Source of the DNA: Siphonodentalium dalli
Lineage: Eukaryota > Mollusca > Scaphopoda > Gadilida > Siphonodentaliidae
Assembly: GCA_032622095.1 (NCBI GenBank)
Contig: CP136064.1
Coordinates: 139,455,954 to 139,519,953, forward strand
Length of the DNA: 64,000 bases
Direction: 5' to 3'
The notes under the pieces were generated by a model, which did not search any database, was not told the DNA's origin, and saw nothing but the letters and a program-made list of their open reading frames with translations. Of the stretch, positions 21,005 through 31,984 are shown one piece after another. The translations under genes and the position numbers were made by a program. Position 1 is the stretch's first letter. Each line of letters opens with the position of its first letter.

Positions 21005-21657
21005 AACCAATTCCATGTTGCCGAAAGGATGAGACTTTAATATCGATTACATTTTTTTCAGCGGCATATTTTCATTTTCATTTTCCGATAGTCAAAGTTG
21101 ACCAAAGGAGCAATTATAAGAAATAATTAATACCATTTGTGTAAATATTGATAGCAGCCTATTTGCAACAATAAATATCAATAATTAATCAATAATTAAT
21201 CAATAACGATAATGTTATGTAATAATAAACTCTTCAAGCGGCGTTTGTGTCAACAAATGTGTTTTGTTTTGTGTTACGTCATTCGTCGTATTTGACCCGG
21301 AACTCGGCTGAAGGTTAGGATATTCAACCTATTGCGTCGAATTACGAAATCGCGTTTTGAATGTCTCTCTTTTTCGGCACGAAAAAAAGAGTTCTTCGCA
21401 CGAACCAAAAATGATAAAACTTCCCAATTATAAGTAAAAATACCCACATGAAGGAGTCTACATGTATGTATGTCCCGAAGGACTCTATAGACTCTTCGAT
21501 GTAGAGTTCTGATGGAGAAAATGTAGGTCGATCTATTTTTTGTCATAACAGGGGGTAGCAGGAAGACAGTAGGGCTAGGCTAACCCCCAACAATATACAA
21601 CATTACCTTTTATGTGTTACTTCCATTGTATTATTCATGTGTATATTGTAAATAAAT
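21005..21657. other. Unassigned, possibly CR1-like 3' region
   Basis: No gene seen. GTGTATATTGTAAATAAATT just before the (TATCC)n tail resembles the 3' UTR end of CR1/L2-like LINEs. Confidence 0.4.
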
Positions 21658-21675
21658 TATCCTATCCTATCCTTA
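21658..21675 (+). repeat. (TATCC)n LINE-type 3' tail
   Basis: Three or so TATCC units directly follow AAATAAAT. CR1-like LINEs end in short tandem repeats of this kind rather than poly(A). Confidence 0.6.
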
Positions 21676-21810
21676 ACTCTGACGTATTTTGACATGGGAG
21701 AAAAAATCGAAATCGAGGCTCACTACGAACATGCCAGTTTTAAATATAGAAACAGGGAATCCCGACAAATGGGGATATCGGCGACAAACAAATAATCGAA
21801 AACAACACTT

Positions 21811-22120
21811 AAAATAAACATAGCAAAAACGCGGCACAGTAAAAATGTCATAACGCCACGAGGTTTTACGTCGTTTTTGGTGACGTCATTGTGTGAAACG
21901 GAGTAGGGTGACACGTACCTACCTACGAATCTGTCTGATCGCAATACTGTTGCGCGAGCGCACGTAATAAACATAGCAAAAATGCGGCATAGTAAAAATG
22001 TCAGAACGCCACGAGGTTTTACGTCGTTTTTTGTGACGTCATGGCGTGAAACGGAGTAGGTGACACGTACCTACCTACGAATCTGTCTGATCGCAATACT
22101 GTTGCGCGAGCGCACGTAAA
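21811..22120. repeat. 154-bp tandem duplication
   Basis: ATAAACATAGCAAAAA...GCGCGAGCGCACGTAA occurs at about 21814-21967 and again from 21968, with only a few substitutions and small indels. Each copy includes TGACGTCA and CACGTACCTACCTACG. Confidence 0.92.
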
Positions 22121-23110
22121 TATGACTAGCATCCCAATGGTGAATTTTTATACCGCTTTCTGTAAAATCGAAGTTTTAAGGAACTGGGGGCGACAGGGAG
22201 CCCATGATTGCCATATTTCATTGCTCCAATTGTCAATTAACATAACTAATACAAAATGAAGTTACAATTCTCGAACAGTTCCAAAAAGCATGAACTGATT
22301 TAAAAGATATTAGTGAAAAAACGTCAATTTTTTTTATTTTGGCGTCCATTATAGCGGCCATTTTGGATTATCATAAACAAATTGAATGGCAATACAAATG
22401 CGAACATCCATGGTCTCGCTTCGACAATCTCAAGTGTCTATATACCCTTTAATATAGCCATTATGTGTGATAAAATATAGATCCCCCTAAATCTCCAATT
22501 TTCAAAATGTCAAGGTCAATTTGAAGGTCAAGGGGTCAGAAAAATCCTGGAACCACCTAACTGGTTGATGTGGACCACATACCTATACCTTGAAAGTTTC
22601 ATCCTTTAATCCAAAAGTGCACGATTTTTTGTTAAGCTACTCCACTAACCAGGTCAAATAAGGTTGAGCCAGGGACGAAATTTGTTCCCTCTCTAGTATT
22701 TTATAAAACACCTTCTCAAGAACCGCAGGCTTATTCAGCATATATTTGGTATGGATGGTCTTTGGTGGCTGTGATTCAGATTTGTTCCAATTGGATCACT
22801 GGGTCAAATGGGGGCGGAGCCAGGTACATAACTATTTACCTCAAGAATCATTTAGCATATTTAGCATATATTTCGTATGGAGGGTCCTTATGTGACTGGG
22901 ATTCAGATTTGTTCAAATATGGTCACCAGGTAAAATAGGGGTTAGACCAGGGTCATAACTCTTAATTCTTAAAAAGTTTTCTACTCACGAGTCATTAGGC
23001 CTATTTAGCCTATATATAGTATGGATGGTCATCGGGTGACTGGGTTACATTTATGTTAAAATAGGTTAGATTGGCACTTTGGTGTGAAGCGTCCATGGAG
23101 AGTTTGGATT
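22121..23110. repeat. Degenerate tandem repeats, mollusc-type ACTGGGTCA/TATGGATGGTC family
   Basis: From about 22,640 a unit of roughly 120-130 bp repeats three to four times in decayed form: TATGGATGGTC, GATTCAGATTTGTTC, a GGTCAAAT-like block and CATAACTCTT. The first part (22121-22600) shows only AAGGTCA-type motifs and no gene. Confidence 0.65.
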
Positions 23111-23659
23111 CAAATATGTTTGAATGGGGTCGGCCATCAAAAGAGTTGGAACTTTGCAACAGTTGGGAAACCTTGAGCTATCAGTTGTAAAATTCCAACA
23201 TGTGCAAGCAATTTTTGATAAAAATTTGGAGTGTGTTTGCTTAAGTTGGGAGGCGACTGACAGTCTATGGACAATATGGGATGGGAGGTATCAGGGGTGT
23301 GCATTTGAAAATTTCAAGGTGGACAATCCACTGCTTAATGGAGCCTCTCTAGTTATGTTCTTGTTTAGAACTACTTGTTTTTATGTGAATTTGGACACGT
23401 ACTAACTCCTATGGTCTTCAGAGTCCCAGTCTTCTCAGTCTGTACAGTCTGGTGGCGACCCACAGTCATTGACTCTCTTGTTGTGTGTACTCATACATCG
23501 CGTAACTCATAAATATGCTAAACTGCTTACACTATGGAAGCAGTGACAGGCTCTATAGTGTTGATGTTTACTATATAGTATCGTCAGTCCGTCCATCAAG
23601 ACCGAATGTGTTCATATTTGGTGTGACTGTTCCCTATGTGACTCACACTACTGCATACA
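23111..23659. other. No gene supported; one unplaced 93-codon frame
   Basis: An open frame at 23124-23405 has no recognisable domain and starts inside decayed repeat sequence; I do not support it as a gene. The rest holds nothing I recognise. Confidence 0.4.
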
Positions 23660-24190
23660 CATTCATTAACACCCCCTTAAATAACCATTAAACATTTTAA
23701 TTAACATTTCCCTTAAAATATCATCAAAAACTCATTAAAAAAAAGCAGTAATAAAGACCCTTTTCATAACCCATTAAAAGTGTTCAAAAACCATTAAAAC
23801 GTGGGCTAGGGACATTTTTAACGACATTAATTTGGGATGGTTATTATTACTTATTAAGAACATTAAAGTAGTTTCAACATATTTATTTGATGTATTAAAA
23901 TTGTATTAAAAAGTATTGGTGATAATTAATGGATTTTTAAGACGTCATTAAAGGAGCACACTATTAATGGTCTTATAATAATTTAAAGGTTTTTTTAATA
24001 AGTACCTTAAAGAGCCAGTCGCGATGTTTTTTAAAGACATTAACTACCTTAAAAGTTAATGCTCCTAAAACATATGGTTTTAGGAGCATTAACTTTTTTT
24101 TTAACCAAAAAACCTGCGTTTAATGATCTTAAACTAAGAAAATGGGCGAACACTTAATAATGGCATTAGAATGTCATTAAAAACTTGATG
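23660..24190. repeat. Region enriched in CATTAAA/TTAATG
   Basis: About fifteen CATTAA or TTAATG motifs lie within 0.5 kb in both orientations, irregularly spaced. There is no fixed period, so this is not a simple tandem array. A 21-bp-stem hairpin built from the same words lies at 24051-24097. Confidence 0.6.
24051..24097. repeat. Perfect 21-bp stem hairpin with 5-nt loop
   Basis: AAAAGTTAATGCTCCTAAAAC (24051-24071) is the exact reverse complement of 24077-24097, separated by ATATG. It is followed by a T run. The perfection suggests recent origin or selection. Confidence 0.95.
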
Positions 24191-24993
24191 AAACGAGAGG
24201 CCGATCATATCGGCAGATGCTTAACATAAAGTCTAAACCTTCTTGTCAATAGCTATTTTCAGAACAATCCCATAAACTCTGCCAATTCAAAATGGTTTGG
24301 CCGAACCAAAGTTCAAGCTTGACCTGTGTTTTGCTGGCATAATGTCATATACCAAATTTGGTTTCAATCAGACAAACTACCTTAAGTGTATTAGAATTCG
24401 CGCGGTACTAATTTTCGCGCAGTTTTGAATTCGCGCAGTTTTGAATTCGCGCACCCTGATTAAATATTACAACCGGTATGAATTCGCGGACCTATATTTT
24501 TTTGGGTATTGGTTGAAAACTAATATTTTATTGTGAAACTAATCACTTATAAGTTACTGCCGAGATCCCGTGGATATTATTGGTATGTGCATTTAAATGT
24601 GAATTAATTACAACCGAGTATGAACATATAGACACGCAGGTAGCAGGACTAGAAATGGTCTATATGCATATACGAATATATTAACTCACATCGATCTCAC
24701 ATGGATCTGCTCAATTATGATATGATTGGTACATGCATAACTACCGTATACGAAAGCATATAGTTACCCTGGGCTATATAATTCATATAAGAAAACCATG
24801 GAATCCGGTAATATCGGGTAATACATAATATTGCATTAGAAATTGAAGTTTTGATATATTAATTAATATAATTATATATTAATAGATTAATTAATATATT
24901 AATGACAAAGATCTCGATAGACATACCAGTAACACATTATCGCCATAAATATACAAGTCATAATCAATGTAGTCTACATCCCAGTGCGCACAT
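24191..24993. other. Unassigned DNA with a short AATTCGCGC repeat cluster
   Basis: No gene. GAATTCGCGC recurs at 24394, 24426-24437, 24442-24452 and, in variant form, 24481, spaced by AGTTTT. The stretch 24845-24905 is a run of AT-only inverted repeats (ATTAATATA). Confidence 0.55.
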
Positions 24994-25547
24994 GACGTCA
25001 TATTTACGTCATATTTACGTTAGACCCAAACGTTGGATTTACGTCGGATTACGGTTGGATATGAAAGTTAGATAGACGTCATATTCTGACGTTGGATTTA
25101 CGTTAGATCCAAGCGTTGGATTTACGTCGGATTACGGTTGGATATGAACGTTAGATAGACGTCATATTCTGACGTTGGATTTACGTTAGATCCAAACGTT
25201 GGATTTACGTCGGATTACGGTTGGATATGAAAGTTAGATAGACGTCATATTTTGACGTTGGATTTACGTTAGATCCATACGTTGGATTTACGTTGGATTA
25301 CGGTTGGATATGAAAGTTAGATAGACGTCATATTCTGACGTTGAATTTACGTTAGCCCCAAACGTTGGATTTATGTTGGATTGTGGTTGGATATGAAAGT
25401 TAGATAGACGTCATATTCTGACATTGGATTTACGTTAGATCCAAACGTTGGATTTATGTTGGATTATGGTTGGATATGAAACTTAGATAGACGTCATATT
25501 CTGACGTTGGATTTACGTCAGATTATGATGTTGAAACAAACGTTGGT
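24994..25547. repeat. 83-bp tandem array, about 6.5 copies
   Basis: GACGTCATAT starts at 24994, 25075, 25158, 25241, 25324, 25407 and 25490. After the first, slightly shorter unit, the spacing is exactly 83 bp. Each unit carries several ACGT/AACGTT words (GACGTTGGATTTACGT, AAACGTTGGATTTACGT, GGTTGGATATGAA). The right units show ACGT changed to ATGT. Confidence 0.95.
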
Positions 25548-25635
25548 TGTAACAAAAATAACACATATATGTAAAATTGATATTTATTTATGGCAGAAAC
25601 TGCACGGGGTATATCCGGATAAGACAGCCATCGGT

Positions 25636-26450
25636 AGATAAGACGGCCATCGAAATTTTATTGCCTCCATGTCATGATAATAACCACATTTTGTTGTATT
25701 TACAGCTCCTTAATTAATTACTACTAATGTTATTTCTGGTTATTGTACATTCAATAATATACATATTCTCCACAATTTGGTTACGCTGTTGCACGCTATG
25801 TTATTTCGGACAAAACATTAACACATTTCAACATATTTGATGATATTTCCATTTGGAGTTGCATAATCGGTTTATAATAATGTAACCAAAATTACCAAAT
25901 GTCTCTATATCACATTTTGGGTATAATCTTCAATAATATTAGCATTAATCCCCGAAAACGTGTTGTAAATACGACAAATTGGCATTAATATAATGGTCGT
26001 TTTATTTTTATGGATAATACGGCCATCGGAGAAAAAAACATGCTGGATAATACGGCCATGGATAATGATCATGTATAAACAAGTCGGTGTTGTCGTTTTA
26101 AAGACACAAACATGTTATAATATGGCATTTACATGTAGTACACAAACAATGTTTAAGCTGACGTTTGTTACAGCAATAAGGCGACAGGCAAGCAATACGC
26201 TATAACAATTGATTAATTAATCATCGATGCAGTATTACCCTTCCTGAAAGTTATTGCGATGGTGGTATTATCCGCTTCGATAAACAAGTCGGTTCTGTCG
26301 TTTAGAAAACACAGCATGTTATAAATATGACATTTAGTGCACACACAATGTGTACTTTGACATTTAATACAACAATAAAGCAACAGGCAAGCAATACGTT
26401 ATAATAACTGATAATTAATAATTGTCTTTTAATCGATGGCCGTATTATCC
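25636..26450. mobile_element. Putative element bounded by inverted GGATAAnACGGCCATCGA
   Basis: AGATAAGACGGCCATCGA (25636-25653) is matched by the inverted TCGATGGCCGTATTATCC at 26433-26450. Further direct copies are at about 25618, 26017 and 26042. The interior has a duplicated block: AAACAAGTCGGTGTTGTCG at about 26086 and a diverged copy at about 26284, each ending GGCAAGCAATACG. No ORF of note. The boundaries are provisional, because several copies of the terminal motif exist. Confidence 0.5.
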
Positions 26451-26500
26451 AAAAAAATAACACGATCATTACAATGGCGGCAATTTGTCGTACACTGTTA

Positions 26501-26700
26501 AAAACGGTCTGAGACCGCGCAGGATCGCTGCCAACTTTTGACCGTTAAACATACGGTCAGACTGTAGCAGGTTTCCACGGTATAATACCGTAGCTTTGAA
26601 TGTCTGAGACTGCGCAGCATCGCTGCCAACATTTGACCGTTAAACATACGGTCAGGCCGTAGCATGTTATGCCGTATAAAACCGTTAAAGTACCGGTAAC
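26501..26700. repeat. 95-bp tandem duplication rich in ACGGT
   Basis: GTCTGAGAC at 26507 recurs at 26602. Both copies continue GCGCAG-ATCGCTGCCAAC and TTTGACCGTTAAACATACGG. ACGGT/ACCGT words recur throughout. Confidence 0.85.
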
Positions 26701-26720
26701 TGGCAGACCGTAACTACATG

Positions 26721-26868
26721 TACAGTAATGCTGCAGGTAATTGACCACTTAACCACAGCAGAATTATGGGTAATTTTCAGGATTGAAGCCATATTTCTGA
26801 CTAAATCCTAAAAAATTACCCATAATTCTGCTGTGGTTAAGTGGTCAATTACTTTGAGCATTACTGTA
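26721..26868. mobile_element. Foldback MITE, copy 2 (148 bp)
   Basis: TACAGTAATG at the left and CATTACTGTA at the right enclose the same long palindromic arms as copy 1 (GACCACTTAACCACAGCAGA). The central loop is shorter and the left terminus has small changes (CTGCAGG in place of CCCAAAG). Confidence 0.9.
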
Positions 26869-27894
26869 GTAACTGTCAGACCATTGTGTTTTTTACGGTT
26901 CAGCACCCTTTAATTAATATCAAGTCGGTAACTAATAAAGTCAGACCAATGGTATTTTTCATGGGTCAACACCAATGTTTTGCTCTATATTTGCTAATTT
27001 ACCGGTACCATAGAATTAGCCACGTTCCCATGGTGACAATATGATTTCCCGATAAGCATTACGATTCATGTTTTTGGATGGTCGAAACTAGTATAATTTG
27101 TAACTGAAAAATACATCTTAGTTCTTATCTTATGATCATAGTTTAGATGAAATGTAAATAATCAATGCATAAAGTGATATACAATACTTATGAAACTTTG
27201 CTTGTTATCTGTCTCATAGAATTTAATCTGGAAAAGGCTGTGCACGCGTAATGTGTTCGCCTTTCACTAACTAATGTATAAATATGGGTGTAAATAAAAA
27301 AAGATACTAGTATAAATAGCTGATATTAAGCTAACCCATCACTATTCAGTTATGAGTAATACTAATTTCGACCATTTTAAAACATCAATCGCATGCCCCT
27401 TTCAACCATAACAATAATGAAGCTACATGTTTCACAGTTAAAACTCAAATTTATGTTGCATCAACTTGCATGTAAAAGTAAAATATAGTAATGGCATAAT
27501 TTATGGTAACATATAATAAGGCGTGAAATTGTCCAGTCACTTGTAAACACAGTTTTTGTTTTAGCAGGTGAATCCGTACATCATGACCATACTGTACAAG
27601 TCAGAAGAAGTGGTATTTTTATGTGCACCTATATTGTGATATTGAGCGTGCTTAATTTCGAAAAAAAACGTGTGATTACAAGTTACAACACAATTCCAAA
27701 AATCTGTCCCGCTTATTATTGCAATATTGAACGCAAAATATTGAGATACTAAGCACGCTAAATTTCATACAGACCCGATAGTGTTATATTTATATCAGAT
27801 AAATGCTGTACATGTACTGTTCATATAGTGTACATATAGCATTTACAACTATAATTATATACATATCTAAAACATTGTCTCTATTTATACAATA
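26869..27894. other. No gene seen
   Basis: AT-rich. At 27718-27768 there is a short GCAATATTGAACGCAAAATATT segment related to 28078-28226. AGCGTGCTTAATTTC (27646) and its inverted relative near 27750 may be decayed inverted ends. Confidence 0.4.
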
Positions 27895-28040
27895 TACAGT
27901 AATGCCCAAAGTAATTGACCAATCCTCTTGTCGAGAGCTTTCCAATGAATGGCAACGAGCCATATTTCCGACTAAATCCTGAAAAAATTACCCATAATTC
28001 TGCTGTGGTTAAGTGGTCAATTACTTTGGGTGTTACAGTA
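27895..28040. mobile_element. Foldback MITE, copy 3, with one arm replaced
   Basis: The right arm and TA-flanked ends match copies 1 and 2. On the left, after GTAATTGACCA, the expected arm gives way to sequence from the centre of the element (TTCCAATGAATGGCAACGAGCC). This copy therefore has a truncated left arm and weaker folding potential. Confidence 0.85.
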
Positions 28041-28064
28041 TAGGTAGAAGAAGCAATAATTTGA

Positions 28065-28230
28065 TTGAATGCCACAATTTTGAGCGCAATATTTATTGAG
28101 ATATTATTATATTAAGCGCAAAATATTGCAATAATATGATTAATATCACAAACGACATTCTTATAAGCGTCCCCATTTGCAATATTATTGCGATATTGGG
28201 CGCGAAAATAGTGCGCTTAATATACCACTT
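28065..28230. repeat. GCGCAATATT-type inverted repeat cluster
   Basis: GAGCGCAATATT, AAGCGCAAAATATTGCAATAAT and GCAATATTATTGCGATATT followed by GTGCGCTTAATA form several short overlapping inverted repeats. They are related to the segment near 27718. Confidence 0.6.
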
Positions 28231-28308
28231 TTTTTGACTGGTACTGTATATCAATAACAGCTAGTTGGGATTGGAACCTCCAAGACAACAGCAGATCTCA
28301 TAATAACT

Positions 28309-29089
28309 GTGCGCGATGACTTGGTGACAACGTTCTACTGTAGTCGAACATTTTCCATGCAATTTTTAAGCATGATGGTGCTTGATGCATCATTTTGAAC
28401 TGTAGGCTATCCTGGTTCCACGACATAGACTTAGTATCGATATCAGTGAGTCAGCCATGTAGTTTTATAACATCACTGTATACCCCCGGTAAATTGTCGT
28501 AATAACTTGACGATAACATGGCGAATGATGACAATGTCCCATATCCACACGTTTCATTGAAAATTGATGAACACGGGATGAATTTGTCCGTGTAATTGAT
28601 CTGATCCGTCACTGCGAGGCGTCAGTTCATTGTTTATGGTGTTGTTGACATGAAGTTCTTGTGAATTACATTGGTGCACACAGTACATGTATATCTGTGC
28701 GCGATGACTTGGTGACAACGTTCTACTGTAGTCGAACATTTTCCATGAAATTTTGAAGCATGATGCTGCTTGATGCATCATTTTGAACTGTATCCTGGTA
28801 TCACGACAGACTTAGTATCGAAATCAGTAATTCAGCCATGTGGTTTGATAAGAACATCACTGTACCCCCGGTAATTTGTTGTAATAACTCGACGATCACT
28901 TGACGATAACATGGCGAATGATGACAATGTCTCATATCCACACGTTTCAATGAAAATTGATGAACACGGGGTGACGGGAGGATTTTTTCCGTGTAATTTA
29001 ACTGATCCGTCACTGCAAGGCGTAAGTTTATTGTTTACGGTTGACATGAAGTTCTTGTGAATTACATTGGTGCACACAGTACATGTATA
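28309..29089. repeat. 388-bp tandem duplication
   Basis: GCGCGATGACTTGGTGACAACG at 28311 recurs at 28699, and both copies run to CACAGTACATGTATAT. Differences are small indels and substitutions, including a 14-bp gain (CTTGACGATAACAT context) in the second copy. Short frames here are repeats of each other and not genes. Confidence 0.93.
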
Positions 29090-30005
29090 TACTCTCTTGT
29101 AAATCTACATGCATGTGCATTGAAACAATCAGATTCCGAACATTGTCAGTGTCAGTCACTCAGTGTCAACTACATTTTCAACATTCTAAAACTTGTTGAG
29201 TTGTTTTCGTTATTATTAAAGTTGTCACTATTGGTTGACATCGAAGCTCGTGTTAATTGTACAGGTACCTGTGTCTTCATGTGTCAGTAAATATGCGAGT
29301 GTTTTGATATTAAGTCACCGTGTGACGATACTGCAATTTCCAACAACAGCGCTGCGTCGAATGAAGTCAAGACCCCGGAACGTGCCATGAATCTGTGCGC
29401 TCTAAGTCTAACTTCTAACTCAACTTTAGTGGAAATTGTCAATGATTAAGCCGGTGTTCGCAGAATTTAAACGTGTTCGGTTATCAACGGAACCGAAATA
29501 AGACCATCTCAACAACTGTCCACGATGGAAAAGGTAACATTTTCCCAAAAAAACAATAGTTTGCGATTAAACATGAAATACAAAATGGTGTACCGCGTGG
29601 TCTGGGTGATAAACGATAAAACAGGTACTTAACCCCGGATTACACTTACACTTCTTCTTTACACCCGTGTTCGAGCAACCTCAATATGAGTATTATAATT
29701 ATCAACATCCAATTTAGTGAGTCGTCTATATACAGTGGACTATCTGAAAATACTAGGTAACATTTCTTTGCTGTGTATATGACTGGGACATGTGTTTATT
29801 CATTAATAATGTCAATGCGTGGACTGGAGTAAAGTATGACACGATGTTTTGACAACAGTTTCTGAACGGCACTTAAGGTAAGTGAAGACTAACTAAAAGG
29901 GGTGCTTTCAAAACAAACATTTAATGCAAACGGTTCATTATCACAGCGTGTAAGCACAACACTTAATGATCGGGATTCATCTCACTGATGTCAAGTTAAC
30001 TGGAG
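29090..30005. other. No gene seen
   Basis: Nothing recognisable. TACAGTGGACTATC at about 29731 is weakly inverted to GGACCACTGTA near 30759-30769; this might be an old terminal repeat pair around the MULE remnant, but the match is only about 8-10 bp. Confidence 0.35.
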
Positions 30006-30355
30006 GTGAATATACCAACAGCCTTTGAACGATGCCGGCGGAACTGGGTAGGCCCCTATATTAAATCTAGAGTAGGCCCAGGAGCTATGGGTTATCTTCA
30101 TTCTGCAAGCATGTTTCCTTGCATTCACTGCGATTTGGAGGTGCGACCAAAGCAACATGCTGTTGATTGTGATGTGTGTGGCGCACGCATATGGTTTATC
30201 GATGGTACATTCAAGATTGTGGGAGCACCGTTAAAACAGCCACTCTGCGAGGCCAGCTGATGTCCATCAACGCATTTATACAGAAAGACGGCAAAGGGAA
30301 GCAATTCCCACTAGTCTTCGCCTTGATGTCTCGTCGAACGAAACAGGATTACAGC
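30006..30355 (+). pseudogene. MULE-type transposase fragment with zinc-finger start, internally deleted
   Basis: The left part reads CIHCDLEVRPKQHAVDCDVC, a paired-Cys zinc finger seen at the N-terminus of invertebrate MULE-like proteins. It is fused directly to WFIDGTFKIVGAPLKQ, the region of the first catalytic Asp of MULE transposases, so the intervening protein has been deleted. A 17-bp insertion (30240-30256) shifts the frame. Skipping it, the sequence continues LMSINAFIQKDGKGKQFPLV and ALMSRRTKQDY, as expected for the family. The rest of the DDE domain is missing, and the frame dissolves in a CAG repeat at about 30350. A dead remnant of a cut-and-paste transposon. Confidence 0.75.
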
Positions 30356-31082
30356 AGCAGCAGCCCCAAATTAATCATTGCATTTGTTCGTTTGTTAAAC
30401 TTATTAAATTTTGTTTTTAATCTTCGTTCATATTCATATTAGCATATATACTTCATTCCGTTTTTAAATTTCGTTCATTAAACTTCGTAATAAATAAACA
30501 TATTATCGTTGATGCATTTTTGTGTTCATAAGTTATATTATATTACATGTCATGTGTATTTATTGTTGTCCGTGTTGTTGTTACATCAAATAAAAATCTA
30601 TAAAGAACAACCCAGTTTCGTTAAACATACATCTCATAATCCCCTCACACCTCCTAATTAGCCACTAATTACCGTTAATTAATTTTAGGGGGCGGGTTGT
30701 CCGGGGGCGGTTTGTCTCTGAGTGCAAGGGGCGGGTTGACTCGGGGGCGGTTAGTCACGGACCACTGTATTGTAGTTTTTGTTCTTTCATTGAGTTCTGT
30801 ATCCATGACAATTCGTACTATACGCATAACACATAATGAATGCTAGATAAATAATATCTTTTAAATATCAGCAGAGTAAGATTCAGCCCTACTGTTTGGA
30901 GTAATTGTCGTTCATGATATGGCCGCCGAAAAATATACTATTGAATTTTACGTCATAACTTTGAATCACAAAAATATTTACATCATAACTTGGGTTTCGC
31001 TAACTCAATTAAGTTGATCTTTGATATGCAAGTAGACCACCCGGGGGAAAGATTTCCCAATAACCGCGGTTTCGTCCACCCA
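30356..31082. other. Unassigned, with a G-rich quadruple repeat
   Basis: No gene. At 30688-30755 four G-rich words follow one another (GGGGGCGGGTTGTC, GGGGGCGGTTTGTC, GGGGCGGGTTGACTC, GGGGGCGGTTAGTC). They could form a G-quadruplex or represent GC boxes. They end at TCACGGACCACTGTA. Confidence 0.6.
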
Positions 31083-31535
31083 TTTTTTCCAGAGTTACGC
31101 CCCTTGTTCGATTTAGAAATTTCCGTTTTTTCTTCTATTTTTTTTGTTTCCGGATGATAACTTGATTTTGGATTATGTTTTTGCAAAACCCATTTGTTTG
31201 TGGATTACCTATATCAAAATACAGGTCCAGGTCGAGTTTTTCTTCGATTTTTCTGGTATTCGGATTATTACTTGATTTCGGAATATTTATTTGCAAAACC
31301 CGTTTTTTTGTAGATTACCAATATCGAAATACACGTCAATGTCGAATTTCGGTTTAATTGGATAATTTTTGCAAGAGTTATGGCCCTTTTTCAACTTAGA
31401 AAAATCAGTTTTTCTTCTATTTTTCTGGTATTCGGATGACAACTTGATTTTGGATTATTTATTTGCAAAACCCGTTTTTTTGCAAAAGTTATGGCCCTTT
31501 TTCGACTTAGAAAATTCAGCAAACAAAAAGTTCTC
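31083..31535. repeat. Tandem repeats, GTTATGGCCCTTTTTCGACTTAG family
   Basis: The ordered words GAGTTATGGCCC, CGACTTAGAAAATTCAG, TTTTTCTTCTATTTTTCTGG, TATTCGGATGACAACTTGAT and TTTGCAAAACCCG recur about four times with variable unit length. This is a decayed minisatellite; the short frames through it are chance. Confidence 0.8.
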
Positions 31536-31984
31536 TGATTGTACATATACGTACAGTCGGGCGTTACCTCCGCCCAGCGGTGCACTTGTTATTTTATCTT
31601 TTAATCAATAAGATTATTTAATGGTTATTTCAATTCATTAAATGTTATTGACACCTTCATTTTTAAATTAAGGGTTTACATTTTCATCAATGATATTATT
31701 TAATGCTTCTTTCGGTTCATTAACATGTCATCAAAAATTAATTTGGCAAAATGAAAGAAAAACTAGAGGTCAGATTCCATGGAATCAGATATACTTCCAT
31801 GGTATCCCATATGGTATCCCATCCCATCCCTTGTGAGTGTTATGCGTATATGTGTGTTCCTCTTCATGCGAATGCATATTGGTGCTTTATGATCTGATGG
31901 TGGACTTGCATTGACATTTCTAAATCTAATATATATTTTGGGACTTCTGTCTGTCTGTTTGTTTGTCTGTTAGCTAAAACTGCT
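31536..31984. other. No gene; CATTAAAT-rich stretch
   Basis: GTTACCTCCGCCCAGCGGTG (31563) closes the preceding repeat block. A stretch rich in CATTAA/TTTAATG words follows, similar in composition to 23.7-24.2 kb, and then CTGTCTGTCTGTTTGTTTGTCTG near 31948. Confidence 0.5.

Noticed and set aside
23124-23405. 93-codon frame as a small gene
   Set aside because: No recognisable domain, no splice or promoter context, and it begins inside decayed tandem repeats.
24051-24097. Rho-independent-type terminator
   Set aside because: A stem-loop plus T run resembles one, but the window is eukaryotic and no gene ends there.
28311-29290. Short frames on both strands (70-81 codons)
   Set aside because: They are the two copies of the 388-bp duplication read in frame and have no similarity to known proteins.
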